Part shown: one piece after another, positions 18,149-28,088 of the stretch
Numbering within the stretch: the stretch's first letter is position 1
Layout of the letters: each line of letters starts with the position of its first letter
Assembly (NCBI RefSeq): GCF_963675065.1
Contig: NZ_OY775906.1
Location: 1,404,001-1,468,000, forward strand
Length of the DNA: 64,000 bases
Direction: 5' to 3'
Source: an uncultured Draconibacterium sp.
GTDB taxonomy: Bacteria > Bacteroidota > Bacteroidia > Bacteroidales > Prolixibacteraceae
Program-made: the position numbers and the translations under genes
The notes under the pieces: model-generated
Seen by the model: only the letters and a program-made list of their open reading frames with translations
The model's database searches: none
Told to the model about the DNA's origin: nothing

Positions 18149-19474
18149 TTAGTTACTCTCAATCACTTGTCCCTGCTCGCGATAAAGATCAACTTTTCCA
18201 TCGAGTAGAACGGCAATTACTGTAACCTGCTCGTCCAACACTTTTTCGGGAACATCAATATATACAATTCCCGGAACAGCGCTCCAATATTGTTTCATTT
18301 TTACATCCCAGTTCAACTTGGTACCGTTGCCAACCACCCACATCCGGTTGATTTTATTTCTAATTCCTTTCAGCACCAACGAACCATTTGGTTTGTGCGG
18401 CACAAATAAATAAAGAATATCACCGGTTTTGTTCAGTGCGGTTGGTCCGTAATAATGTTCGTATGGAATTCCGGCCTGTGTTCCGTATATCGCTTCAGCA
18501 TGTTTGTTGGTCCAGCAGCCCAGTTCTTTCAGAATAGTTACTTGCTCTTCCGGGATGGTGCCGTCGGCTTTAGGGCCAATATCCAACAACAAATTACCCC
18601 CTTTATTTATACAATCTACCAAAATGCGAATAACCTGGTTGGGTGTTTTATAGTTGTGGTCGTTGTGTTGATATCCCCAGCTGTCGTTCATGGTCATACA
18701 CAATTCCCAATACGGTGCATTGGGGCGGGTAACCGGTAATCCCTGCTCTGGTGTCGCATAATCGCCATAACCTTGAATCCGGCTGTTCAGAATCACATTT
18801 TTGTTCCATTTACGTAACGACTCGCTCAACTCTTTTGCTTTCCATTTTTCTGCCGATTGCTCCCAGTCACCGTCAAAACAATACAAATCGGGTTTAAATT
18901 GTTTCGACAACTCTTCCAATTGACAAAAGTTAAAGTCGACAAAATTTGCCCAACGAACCGAGTCATTCTCATAGCGTTTTATTTTTCTCGTCTTATTTGG
19001 ATAATCGGGATGTGACCAGTCGAGTAAAGAATAATATAATCCAACTTTCAGATCCTTTTTGCGAAGTGCTTTTACAAAAGGCGCCACCAAGTCTTTACCG
19101 GCAGGCGTTTTGTCCACCACATTTAAATCGTTGCATTTGGTATTCCAAAGCGCTACTCCGTCGTGATGTTTTGTGGTAAGCACAGCGTATTTTGCGCCAC
19201 TTTGAGCAATCAGTTCAGCCCACTGTTCAGGATCATAGTTATCGGCCGTAAATCCTGAAAGCTGCTTCATATAATCGTCGTACGAAATGTAGTCGTTAAA
19301 AAACGACCAGCTCTCGTCAATGCCATTTACCGAATAAATGCCCCAGTGAATAAAAATGCCCAGTTTTGCATCGCCAAACCACTGCATTCGTTTCTGAGTT
19401 TCTTTACTAATTCCCTGAGCGTTTGCACCAAGTGACACGATGATTGCTACTACTAAAAATAAGATCTTTCGCAT
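18149..19474 (-). CDS. Alpha-L-fucosidase, GH29
   Basis: This 441-residue exported enzyme (signal peptide 1-20, SLGANAQ) probably removes alpha-L-fucose from glycans in the periplasm or at the surface. Family blocks visible are GIFIHWGIYSV (39-49), LTTKHHDGVALW (99-110) and the nucleophile region LYCFDGDWE with Asp201. GNLLLDIGPKADGTIP lies further on. A C-terminal beta domain follows about residue 340. A sulfatase gene lies about 14 kb away, which would fit use of sulfated fucans, but they are not one locus. Confident family call; linkage specificity is not visible. Confidence 0.93.
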   Translation of the reverse strand: MRKILFLVVAIIVSLGANAQGISKETQKRMQWFGDAKLGIFIHWGIYSVNGIDESWSFFNDYISYDDYMKQLSGFTADNYDPEQWAELIAQSGAKYAVLTTKHHDGVALWNTKCNDLNVVDKTPAGKDLVAPFVKALRKKDLKVGLYYSLLDWSHPDYPNKTRKIKRYENDSVRWANFVDFNFCQLEELSKQFKPDLYCFDGDWEQSAEKWKAKELSESLRKWNKNVILNSRIQGYGDYATPEQGLPVTRPNAPYWELCMTMNDSWGYQHNDHNYKTPNQVIRILVDCINKGGNLLLDIGPKADGTIPEEQVTILKELGCWTNKHAEAIYGTQAGIPYEHYYGPTALNKTGDILYLFVPHKPNGSLVLKGIRNKINRMWVVGNGTKLNWDVKMKQYWSAVPGIVYIDVPEKVLDEQVTVIAVLLDGKVDLYREQGQVIESN

Positions 19475-19537
19475 TAGATTTAAATCAATAGTTAGTTCGG
19501 CTGCAAACTTTGTTAATTATTTAAGAAGCAAATATGA

Positions 19538-19804
19538 TTATTCGCAGGAATAGTGCATTATTAATTCGGACTCTACGTCCCAAACACACTCCAGCCCTTT
19601 AGGAAAAGTAACAAAATCTCCGGCACGCACTGTTACCGGTTCAAACTCTGTTGCTATCACCGCCTCTCCTTCAACAATATAACACAACTCTGTTTCCTCG
19701 TAATACCAGTCCAGTTTTTCTTCATCCAGTTTACGAACTGGCCATTCAAAAACTCCCTCTTCCTGTAGCTCTTCTTCGGAATAGTTATCAACGGAAATTT
19801 TCAT
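19538..19804 (-). CDS. Small cupin protein
   Basis: This 88-residue single-domain beta barrel carries cupin motif 1-like CYIVEGEAVIATE and motif 2-like VRAGDFVTFPKGLECVW. It resembles the cupin_3 (DUF861/EutQ-type) group. The classic metal-binding His pair is not intact, so a metal-dependent enzyme role is doubtful and ligand binding is equally possible. It lies 63 nt upstream of the fucosidase on the same strand and could be co-transcribed, without an obvious functional link. Confidence 0.8.
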   Translation of the reverse strand: MKISVDNYSEEELQEEGVFEWPVRKLDEEKLDWYYEETELCYIVEGEAVIATEFEPVTVRAGDFVTFPKGLECVWDVESELIMHYSCE

Positions 19805-20040
19805 CTACATTAAATTTAGTTCCACACAAATTACGAACAAAAATGATAAAAATCTGTGATATTTTTCGATAAAAAATCATTCTCATTTGGTTTCATTAAA
19901 ATATAAGATCGATTGTGATATAATAAATAACGATATTGCTTCCTAATAATCCAAAGCGGTCTGTTTCATAATAAGTTTTAAGAAGGAATGCACCTATAGT
20001 TAATGATCATTTAAATTATAATCAACATTTTTATTAGCTA

Positions 20041-20061
20041 ATTCTGTTAAATTCACAGAAT
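20041..20061 (+). promoter_or_regulatory. Inverted repeat in the leader of the phosphoesterase gene
   Basis: Arms ATTCTGT and ACAGAAT are separated by 7 nt, ending 16 nt before the start codon at 20078. It could be an operator or a leader hairpin. The remaining 19805-20040 shows no gene or clear signal. Confidence 0.3.
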
Positions 20062-20077
20062 AATCTAAAACAACAAA

Positions 20078-20983
20078 ATGAAACAACTTATCTATTTATC
20101 ATTAAGCCTGTTTCTGCTTTTTAGTTGCACGCAAAATTCCAACCAGCAAGCGAATTCAGAAACAGATGATTTTTCTTTTGTATTTATGACTGACATCCAT
20201 ATTACGCCAGAACGAAATGCAACAGAAGGTTTTAGCCAGGCCATTGATACCATAAACAGTTTGAATCCGGATTTTGTATTAACTGGAGGCGACAATATTA
20301 TGGATGCACTTGGGCAGACATATGAGGCCAGCGATAGCCTTTACAAGCTGTACGAAAATACGGTAGCACAAGTGAAAGCTCCGGTTTATAGCACTATGGG
20401 GAATCATGAAGTTTTCGGTTTATACGAAAAAAGCGGAGTATCTCCGTTGCATGAAGAATACGGCAAACAGCTTTACGAAAACCGACTGGCCAAACGATAT
20501 TACTCATTCGATTATAAAAACTGGCATTTTGTGGTTCTCGACGGGATTGGATTTACAAACGACAGACACTATTACGGACATGTTGACGAAGAACAATTGG
20601 AATGGCTAGCTGAGGATCTGAAAACTGCCGGAGACAAACCAATAGCTGTTAGTATTCATATTCCGTTGTTAAGCATAGGATCGCAAATTATGCAAAGCCC
20701 TACAGAAGGGATGTCGAAAGGCTCAATTGTAACCAATGCGAACCAGGTTCGGGAGATTCTCGAACAACACAATACAAAACTGGTTTTACAGGGACACTTG
20801 CATTTTCTCGAAGATATTGAATACAATGGGATCCATTATATAACCGGAGGAGCTATCTCTTCGCAGTGGTGGCAAGGCCAACGATTTGGCATGGAGGAAG
20901 GATTTTTAAAGATTGATGTTAGTGGAGAAAACTTTAGCTGGCAATACGTTGATTATGGCTGGGATGTAAAAGAAGCAATTTAA
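20078..20983 (+). CDS. Calcineurin-like metallophosphoesterase lipoprotein
   Basis: This 301-residue protein has a lipoprotein signal (FLLFSCTQ, Cys about 17). The metallophosphoesterase motifs appear in order: MTDIHI (D-x-H), GGDNIMD (GD), MGNHEVF (GNHE), SIHIPL and GHLHFLED (GHxH). All metal ligands are present, so it should be an active phosphodiesterase or phosphatase facing the periplasm. The substrate is not predictable from sequence. It is a single gene with its own terminator. Confidence 0.92.
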   Translation: MKQLIYLSLSLFLLFSCTQNSNQQANSETDDFSFVFMTDIHITPERNATEGFSQAIDTINSLNPDFVLTGGDNIMDALGQTYEASDSLYKLYENTVAQVKAPVYSTMGNHEVFGLYEKSGVSPLHEEYGKQLYENRLAKRYYSFDYKNWHFVVLDGIGFTNDRHYYGHVDEEQLEWLAEDLKTAGDKPIAVSIHIPLLSIGSQIMQSPTEGMSKGSIVTNANQVREILEQHNTKLVLQGHLHFLEDIEYNGIHYITGGAISSQWWQGQRFGMEEGFLKIDVSGENFSWQYVDYGWDVKEAI

Positions 20984-21004
20984 TACAGCACATAAAATAA
21001 TACG

Positions 21005-21027
21005 AAAACCGGGATTTTCCCGGTTTT
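21005..21027. terminator. Bidirectional terminator between the phosphoesterase and yjbQ genes
   Basis: Arms AAAACCGGGA and TCCCGGTTTT with a 3-nt loop form a perfect 10-bp stem, followed by T-runs in both directions. It lies between two convergent genes ending at 20983 and 21034. Confidence 0.85.
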
Positions 21028-21033
21028 TCTGTT

Positions 21034-21444
21034 TTAGCTATAAATCGTTAATACCAAACGCCGCACACCTCCGTAATCGCGAAATTCGCCAAAATAAATT
21101 CCTTGCCAGGTGCCTAGATTTAAACGATGGCGGGTAATCGGTATCGTTACCTCAGCACCAATCACCGACGATTTCAAATGTGCCGGCATATCATCTGCTC
21201 CCTCGTAGGTATGCACATAAACCGGATCGTTCTCGGGGATCATTTTATTGATAAAATTCTCAAAGTCAGTGCGCACAGTCGGGTCGGCGTTTTCATTCAA
21301 TGTTATACCCGCCGACGTATGTTTTACCAAAATATGCAACAATCCCTTCTCGGGCAAGTCCGGCAACTGTTCTTCAATTAAACGGGTAATTAAATGGTAT
21401 CCGCGCCTAAATGCGGGAAGTGTTATTTCTGTTTGTTGAATCAT
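21034..21444 (-). CDS. YjbQ/UPF0047 family protein
   Basis: This 136-residue protein has the family signatures VKHTSAGITLNENADP and GTWQGIYFGEFRD. Database annotations call the family secondary thiamine-phosphate synthase because some members rescue thiE mutants; the native role is unclear. The ATG at 21444 matches the family N-terminus (MIQQTEITLP); the frame runs 15 codons further up. A decayed copy of this gene lies at 27059-27322 in the same orientation, on the other side of the large kinase gene. Confidence 0.93.
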   Translation of the reverse strand: MIQQTEITLPAFRRGYHLITRLIEEQLPDLPEKGLLHILVKHTSAGITLNENADPTVRTDFENFINKMIPENDPVYVHTYEGADDMPAHLKSSVIGAEVTIPITRHRLNLGTWQGIYFGEFRDYGGVRRLVLTIYS

Positions 21445-21675
21445 TAACTGTAATTTTCTATTTTGTGTTGAATGTAACAATAATTTCAATTCCTTGATTT
21501 CAACCTGACGAATTGCACAAGGGATGATTAGTTACTCCAACGTTTTTGTGGTTAACAAGGATGTACTTGTTGAAGTATTGAGCTGAAAGAAATTCTTTCC
21601 ACTATTATTATACAAATTGAACAATCCCTTTTGACACTATTTGAGTTTATTAATCCGTTTTTACTAATTGAGCTT

Positions 21676-21704
21676 TTGTTGTACAAAGCATTGTTGTACA
21701 ACAA
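21676..21704. promoter_or_regulatory. Repeated TTGTTGTACAA site upstream of the hybrid kinase
   Basis: TTGTTGTACAA occurs at 21676-21686 and again within the perfect 14-bp palindrome TTGTTGTACAACAA at 21691-21704. The two copies are 15 nt apart and about 100 nt before the kinase start. They look like paired operator half-sites. The rest of 21445-21802 is A/T-rich with nothing else recognised. Confidence 0.35.
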
Positions 21705-21802
21705 GCCTCTTTTATTTGAAATATAATTCGTTAATCCCACTGTACTTCAGATAATTTCATACATTTAGAGCACCAATACAAAAACACCTTAATTTCAACT
21801 AA

Positions 21803-24800
21803 ATGGGTAATATTAATAAACCTAAGTTATCATACGAAGAACTTTTAGCACAAAACATCCAATTAAAAAATCAGGTTCAGGAGATAAAAGAAAAATCTAA
21901 AAAGGTTGAAGATAAATACCTAAATATAATTGAGTCTTCACCTTTAGGTGTGCATTTTTATTCTTTGGAAGAAGATGGTAAATTAATATTTGAGGGATAT
22001 AACAAATCGGCTGAAACGATTTTAGGTGTAGAGTTGAAAGGTTTAATTGGCAAAACAATAGAAGAGGCTTTCCCTTCTTTGGCGCAAACTGAAATACCCT
22101 CAGGGTATAAAAAAACAGCCAGAACGGGTAAAGATTTTTTCACAAATCATATTGATTATGATTTTGGTAAGATTAAAGGTGCTTATGAGGTTATGGCTTA
22201 TCAAGTTTTTCAGCATAAAATTGCCGTAAATTTCTCTAACATTACAAAAAGGTTAAAAAATGAGCTAGAATTAACAGAAAGTCAACAAAAATTTAAATCG
22301 CTTTTTGACAATATTGAAGAAGGTGTAGCACTTCATAAAATGATATTTGATGGAGATAACAAAATTATCGATTTTGTTTGGGTTGATGTAAATCCTAAAT
22401 ACGAAAAATTAACCCAGTTAAAGAAGAAAGACTTAATAGGGAAAAAAGGTAAAGATGTAATTTCTAATATTGAAGAAAAATGGTATAACCTGTATGCGGA
22501 AGTTGTGCTGACAGGAATTCCAAAAACAGTAATTGAATACTCAGAATATTTAGATAAATATTGGGAAGTAAAAGCATTTAGACCACAAGAAGGTCACTTT
22601 GCTGTAGCAATGAGTGAAATTACGGAGAAGGCAATGGCACGATCTTTATTATCTAATAGCGAATCGAAATATCGGGCCTTATACGAAAATGCACCACTTC
22701 CTTATCAATCTTTAGATATTAACGGTAACATAATAGATGTAAACCCAGCATGGCTTTCCACGCTTGGATATAAAAGTGAAGAGGTATTAGGTAAAAACTA
22801 TGCTGACTTTCTTCATCCTGATTGGAAAAATCATTTTGAATCCAATTTCCCAGCTTTTAAAAAAAGGGGTTATGTGAGTGACGTACAATTTAAAATTAAG
22901 CATAAAAAGGGACATTATTTAGATATTTCTTTTGAAGGTTATATTGGCGAGCATCCTGATGGAAGATTTAAACAAACCTACTGTGTTTTTAAAGACATAA
23001 CCGAAAATAAATTAATTGAAGAAGCTTTAAAGAAGAACCAATATTATTTATCCAAGGCACAGGAAATGGGTAAAATTGGCACATGGGAGCGAAACATTGT
23101 AAATAATAAACGAATTTGGAATAAACAAAATTACAAGAACTTTGGTGTAAAATTTGGAACTCCAATTACCGATGAATTATTTTTAAACTGTATTCACCCA
23201 GATGATAGACAATATGTGACTAATGAATGGACTGCTGCAACAAAAGGGAAACCGTATGATATTGAGCATAGAGTTGTTACAGACGGTAAAATAAAATGGT
23301 TAAGGGGAAAGGCTAACATAAATTTCGATGAAAATGGGAAAGCAGTTTCCGCTGTTGGATTTTCACAAGACATTTCAAAATTTAAAGAGTCAGAGCTAAA
23401 GTTAAAAGAAAATGAAAGAAAATTCAGAATATTAGCAGACAGCACTAATGACTGGGAATATTGGATGGATGAAAACAATAAATATGTTTTTATTTCTCCA
23501 TCGTGTAAACGAATAACAGGATATTCCGAAGAAGAATTTTATAAAAACCCAGACCTTTTCATTGAGCTGATAAAAGAAGATTATAAGGATGAAGTTTTTA
23601 ACCATTACCATGATCTCAATAAGAAACAACCACGCTATATATCAGAATTTCCAATAATAAATAAAAACAACAAAGAAATTTGGATTGAGCATTCGTGTAT
23701 TCCAATTTTTGATGAAGAAGGTAAATTTTTAGGAATAAGGGGAAATAATAGAGATATTACAGAACGTAAAATTGCTGAAAGAGAGCTATTAAAATCTAAA
23801 GAAATAGCTGAGCGTAGTGAATTAGAGTTCAGAGCACTTTACGATAATTCCCCAGATATGTATGCATCGGTTTTTCCAGAAACAGATGAAATATTTATGT
23901 GCAATGATACATTGCTCGAGAAAATCGGTTATGGCAGAAAGGAAATTATTGGCACTCCTGTTTTAAAAGTTTTTCATCAGGACTCAATCGAAGAAGCGAA
24001 AAAAGCCTTTGAAGTTTTTAGAGAAAAAGGAATTATCAACAATAAAGAATTGATAATAGCTAAAAAGAATGGTGAAAAAATTTATGTGAGTTTGAATGTA
24101 ACGCCAATTAGAGATAAACAAGGCAAAACTCTTTATTACATGTATTCCTGGAGGGATATATCAGATCGAATAAAACTGAGACAAAAACAATTGAGAGATA
24201 GACAGTTGCTGAATGAAACAGGACGTTTGGCTAAAATTGGCGGATGGGAGATGGATGTTGAAACAATGACTTACTACTATACGCAAGAAACTAAAAGTAT
24301 TTATGGTTTGCCAATAGATGCTGACCCGCCAAAGGGAGTAGAAGGATTAAAATACTATACTAAAGAAGCTCAGGAAAAATTAGGAAAATTACTGCAGACC
24401 GCTATTGAAAAAGGGAATAAATACGATGTTGAACTTCCCTTTAAAAATGCTCAAGGGAAACATTTGTGGGTAAGAACGATCGGAAATCCAGAGAAAAAGA
24501 ATGGAAAAGTTACACGTTTATATGGGACATTTCAAGATATTACGGCACAAAAACTGCACGAAACGGAGCTAATAAAAGCCAAAGAACAAGCGAATAGCAG
24601 TTTGCAACAAATTAAAGTAATTCAAGCAAACACGCCAAATGTCATATGGAAATGGGATTTTGATAAAGATGGGAATTTTACCAATATTTATATTTCAAAG
24701 GCAGCAGATGAATTCCTTGCATTACCTGAAGGTAGTATTCACAATTCAATGGATAAGTTTTCCACTTACATTTTACCCGAATATTTAGTTTTAGTTAACG

Positions 24801-26896
24801 ATGCTATAAAAAATGCTGTCAAAAATCCCAATGAGCTGATTTCTCTTGAATATGAAGTAAAAAAAGCAAATGGTAAACTGGCTTGGTTCTCATCATCGGG
24901 CAAGGTTATACCTGAAAACAAAAAATTAACGATTTATGGCTCGACAATAGATATCACGGAAAAAAAACAAAATGAACTAAAATTAAAACAAAGTGACAGA
25001 GTATTTAATTTGTCTCTTGACATGTTTTGTATTGCAGGATTCGATGGATATTTTAAATATCTGAATCCTGCATGGGAAAGAACTCTGGGTTGGTCTATCG
25101 AAGAATTACTATCAAAACCCTGGCTTGATTTTGTGCATCCAGATGATGCAGATAATACTGAAAATATCAAATCGGTTATTGTTGATGGCAAAGAAGTCTA
25201 CAAATTTGAAAACAGATACATCTGTAAAGACGGTACTATTAAATGGCTCTCATGGAAGTCTCAACCATTTCCAAAGGAGAACATCATGATTGGAGCAGTA
25301 AGGGATATTACAGAAGCAAAAAGAACTGAAAATGAATTAATACAAGCCAAAGAAAAAGTAGAAGAAAATGAAAAAAAATTCAGACAGGCTTTTGACCATG
25401 CAGGTATTGGAATGGCTTTGGTTTCATTGAAAGGCAATTTGCTAAAAATTAATCAATCTGCTTGTCAAATTTGGGGATACACTGAAGTTGAATTATTAAA
25501 TATGTCATTTCAGGAAATAACACATCCTGACGATTTGAAAAAAGATTTAGAACTTCGACATAAATGTATTGACGGAAAAATAAATCATTACAATATTTCA
25601 AAAAGATACATTAAAAAATCCGGTGAAACAATGTGGGCAAAACTTCATGTTTCACTAGTTCGAAATAATTTACAACAGCCTCAATTTTTTATTTCACAAA
25701 TAGAAGACATTACAAAACAGGTTATTTACGAACAAGAATTGATTAAAGCCAAAGAAAAGGCAGAAGAAAGTGATCGATTAAAATCTGCATTTTTAGCCAA
25801 TATGAGTCACGAAATCCGCACACCGATGAATGGGATATTGGGTTTTACTGAATTGCTTCAAGAAGCTGAATTATCAGTTAAAAACCAAAAGAACTATATT
25901 GATATAATTGAAAAAAGTGGCAATCGCCTTTTAAACACCGTTAATGATATAATAGAGATTTCGAAAATTGAAAGTGGCGAAATAAAAGTTACAAAATCCA
26001 AGGTCGATATAATCAGTCTTTTAGATATACTTGTTGCATTTTTTAAACATGAAGCAAAAAACAAGAACATTGATATTGTTCTGCAAAACAATATTGATGG
26101 AAATGATTTAACGATTACATCAGACAAGAACAAGTTAAGTTCCATATTATCAAATTTGATAAAAAATGCCATTAAATATACAAATGAAGGAACGATTAAT
26201 GTTGGTTTAAAAATAGAAAACAACCAGGTACTTTTTTCCTGTCAGGATACGGGTATTGGTATTCCAAAAAATAGGCAAAAAGCGATATTTAATCGATTTG
26301 AGCAAGCAGATATTGAAGATAAACATGCACATCAAGGTTCAGGATTAGGTCTTGCTATTGTTAAATCGTATGTTGAAATGTTGGATGGAAGAATCTGGGT
26401 TGAGTCAGAAACAGGAAAAGGTTCAGCATTTTATGTTTTGTTACCTCATGAACACGAAGAGAAGAAAGAACAGATTGTTCCACTAGAAGTAAAATCATCC
26501 GATTTTGGCATGAAAAATATTAACGTCCTAATTGTTGAAGACGATGTTATTAGTTTAATGCATCTTTCAGAAATACTGAAAGCTAAGGTTAAAAATATTA
26601 TTTCGGCAAGGAATGGTTTAGAAGCTATAGATGCTTGCAAAAATAATTCAGGAATTGATTTAATACTGATGGATTTTAAGATGCCTGTAATGGATGGAAT
26701 TGAAGCCACAAAAGAGATTAGAAGATTCAATAAGGATATTGTAATCATTGCTCAGACAGCTTATGCTCTCGAAGGAGACCGAGAAAAAGCACGTGATGCC
26801 GGATGTAACGATTATATTTCAAAACCAATTAATAAGGACATACTTTTTGAAGTGATTAATAAATATTTTAATATACATGCTGAAAGTATTACCTGA
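21803..26896 (+). CDS. Soluble hybrid histidine kinase with about ten PAS domains and a receiver
   Basis: This 1697-residue protein has no signal peptide or membrane segment. I count about ten PAS/PAC modules between residues 40 and 1310, most ending in a DIT-type motif (for example FKDITENK, FQDITAQK, VRDITEAK). A HisKA domain (SHEIRTPMNGILGF, His near 1333) follows, then HATPase_c (N box NLIKNAIKYT, G boxes DTGIGIP and GSGLGLAIVKSY) and a receiver (LIVEDD ... LMDFKMPVMDG, phospho-Asp near 1627). It likely senses several cytosolic cues. No separate output regulator is adjacent. The gene is visibly more A/T-rich (AAA, AAT and ATT codons) than its neighbours and sits between two yjbQ copies, which suggests acquisition. 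Confidence 0.95.
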   Translation: MGNINKPKLSYEELLAQNIQLKNQVQEIKEKSKKVEDKYLNIIESSPLGVHFYSLEEDGKLIFEGYNKSAETILGVELKGLIGKTIEEAFPSLAQTEIPSGYKKTARTGKDFFTNHIDYDFGKIKGAYEVMAYQVFQHKIAVNFSNITKRLKNELELTESQQKFKSLFDNIEEGVALHKMIFDGDNKIIDFVWVDVNPKYEKLTQLKKKDLIGKKGKDVISNIEEKWYNLYAEVVLTGIPKTVIEYSEYLDKYWEVKAFRPQEGHFAVAMSEITEKAMARSLLSNSESKYRALYENAPLPYQSLDINGNIIDVNPAWLSTLGYKSEEVLGKNYADFLHPDWKNHFESNFPAFKKRGYVSDVQFKIKHKKGHYLDISFEGYIGEHPDGRFKQTYCVFKDITENKLIEEALKKNQYYLSKAQEMGKIGTWERNIVNNKRIWNKQNYKNFGVKFGTPITDELFLNCIHPDDRQYVTNEWTAATKGKPYDIEHRVVTDGKIKWLRGKANINFDENGKAVSAVGFSQDISKFKESELKLKENERKFRILADSTNDWEYWMDENNKYVFISPSCKRITGYSEEEFYKNPDLFIELIKEDYKDEVFNHYHDLNKKQPRYISEFPIINKNNKEIWIEHSCIPIFDEEGKFLGIRGNNRDITERKIAERELLKSKEIAERSELEFRALYDNSPDMYASVFPETDEIFMCNDTLLEKIGYGRKEIIGTPVLKVFHQDSIEEAKKAFEVFREKGIINNKELIIAKKNGEKIYVSLNVTPIRDKQGKTLYYMYSWRDISDRIKLRQKQLRDRQLLNETGRLAKIGGWEMDVETMTYYYTQETKSIYGLPIDADPPKGVEGLKYYTKEAQEKLGKLLQTAIEKGNKYDVELPFKNAQGKHLWVRTIGNPEKKNGKVTRLYGTFQDITAQKLHETELIKAKEQANSSLQQIKVIQANTPNVIWKWDFDKDGNFTNIYISKAADEFLALPEGSIHNSMDKFSTYILPEYLVLVNDAIKNAVKNPNELISLEYEVKKANGKLAWFSSSGKVIPENKKLTIYGSTIDITEKKQNELKLKQSDRVFNLSLDMFCIAGFDGYFKYLNPAWERTLGWSIEELLSKPWLDFVHPDDADNTENIKSVIVDGKEVYKFENRYICKDGTIKWLSWKSQPFPKENIMIGAVRDITEAKRTENELIQAKEKVEENEKKFRQAFDHAGIGMALVSLKGNLLKINQSACQIWGYTEVELLNMSFQEITHPDDLKKDLELRHKCIDGKINHYNISKRYIKKSGETMWAKLHVSLVRNNLQQPQFFISQIEDITKQVIYEQELIKAKEKAEESDRLKSAFLANMSHEIRTPMNGILGFTELLQEAELSVKNQKNYIDIIEKSGNRLLNTVNDIIEISKIESGEIKVTKSKVDIISLLDILVAFFKHEAKNKNIDIVLQNNIDGNDLTITSDKNKLSSILSNLIKNAIKYTNEGTINVGLKIENNQVLFSCQDTGIGIPKNRQKAIFNRFEQADIEDKHAHQGSGLGLAIVKSYVEMLDGRIWVESETGKGSAFYVLLPHEHEEKKEQIVPLEVKSSDFGMKNINVLIVEDDVISLMHLSEILKAKVKNIISARNGLEAIDACKNNSGIDLILMDFKMPVMDGIEATKEIRRFNKDIVIIAQTAYALEGDREKARDAGCNDYISKPINKDILFEVINKYFNIHAESIT

Positions 26897-27058
26897 AAAA
26901 AGGTTTTGTTCGAATCGGACTATACATAGTTTTGGGAATTTAGAATGCACAGTTTTTATGAGAATTTGGCAACATCCTAAATCGAGATTGAACCACACTT
27001 TTAGCCCATGACATAATAAGAACTATACATATATTTTTACCACAATTATAACTTTTTT

Positions 27059-27322
27059 AAATACCTCCGAATATCATCAGCAACCTCGCAGATATTCACA
27101 TAAACAAGGTCGTTATCTGGAATCATTTTATTGATAAAATTCTCAAAATCTGTACGTACGATCGGATTGGCATTTTTGTTCAGTGTAATTCCTTCCTATG
27201 AATGTACTACCAGAATATGCAACCATCCTTTTTCTGGTAAATCCGGTAATTAATCTTCAATTAGACGCGTACTTAAATGGTATTCGCGACCAAAGCCGGA
27301 AGTGTTATCTCTATCTGTTCAT
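27059..27322 (-). pseudogene. Decayed second copy of yjbQ
   Basis: The plus strand here aligns along its length with 21177-21444 of the intact yjbQ. Shared words include ATCATTTTATTGATAAAATT and GGAAGTGTTAT. The equivalent of the start region reads ATG AAC AGA TAG on the minus strand. Further stops interrupt it (for example in the region around GGTAATTAATC), and the last 45 or so codons are missing. The rest of 26897-27554 carries no other gene that I can recognise. Confidence 0.85.
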
Positions 27323-27554
27323 TCAGAAGCTGAGTCCACTTTTCAATGGCTCAAAAGTAAAAAGTATTTATAACCCGCAGAAACAATAATTCCTGTTTGA
27401 GCTTAATTATTTAACGCTCGCCCTTAAAAATCGGCAGTTTACCTTTTACTTCCCGTCACCGTCGTGTTTTTCTGTTAATTTAGAAAAATGAAATAAAGGA
27501 ATTAGATCATATGAATTAAAATTAGATTTATAAAATACAGCTAACATTAAAACA

Positions 27555-27923
27555 ATGAAAATTTTAGGAAACTTAATTTGGTTAATATTCGGCGGTTTTG
27601 CCATCTTTCTCGAATACATGCTTGCAGGCATCGCACTTTGTATAACAATCGTTGGAATCCCGTTTGGAATTCAATCGTTTAAACTCGGTATACTTGCCCT
27701 GTGGCCTTTTGGTCAAAAAATTGAATATATGGATTATGCTCCAGGCTGTCTGTCAACTATTATGAATATTTTATGGCTAATTATTGGAGGTATCTGGATA
27801 ATGCTAACCCACGTACTTTTTGGATTGCTTTTGGGCATAACAATAATTGGTATTCCGTGGGCAAAACAACATTTTAAAATGGCCTCGCTGGCACTTACTC
27901 CCTTTGGAAGAAGAATTGTATAA
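27555..27923 (+). CDS. YccF family inner-membrane protein
   Basis: This 122-residue protein has two near-repeat halves, each with a hydrophobic segment, a loop and the motif ITI(V/I)GIPxxxQxFKxxxLALxPFG. This duplicated pattern is the YccF signature. Three to four membrane segments are likely. Function is unknown. It has its own downstream terminator-like hairpin. Confidence 0.92.
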   Translation: MKILGNLIWLIFGGFAIFLEYMLAGIALCITIVGIPFGIQSFKLGILALWPFGQKIEYMDYAPGCLSTIMNILWLIIGGIWIMLTHVLFGLLLGITIIGIPWAKQHFKMASLALTPFGRRIV

Positions 27924-28002
27924 GTCAGATCATTCTGTTTTATTCCTATACCTACTCAAACAAAAGGTTACTGAGCAGGTTATAATAAAATATGAAATGT
28001 TA

Positions 28003-28030
28003 AAAAAAATCGGGCTTCCCCTGATTTTTA
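28003..28030 (+). terminator. Terminator-like hairpin after yccF
   Basis: Arms AAAAATCGGG and CCCTGATTTTT pair with one bulged base around a short C/T loop, preceded by an A-run and ending in a T-run. It lies in the 165-bp gap before the DUF432 gene. Confidence 0.6.
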
Positions 28031-28088
28031 TTAGCATGGTGATTTTTCAGTTTAAAAAAATGGTAATTTTAGTTATCAAATTTTGATT

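Noticed and set aside
26897..27060. Possible tRNA or small RNA gene after the kinase
   Set aside because: No cloverleaf, TTCGA-type loop or stable hairpin was found by eye; the stretch is plain A/T-rich spacer.
27198..27389. Plus-strand open frame across the broken yjbQ copy
   Set aside because: The region aligns with yjbQ on the other strand; the plus-strand frame is incidental.
27847..28086. Open frame overlapping the 3' end of yccF and extending to the DUF432 gene
   Set aside because: It uses a different frame from the conserved YccF motif and crosses a terminator-like hairpin. Its sequence resembles nothing known.
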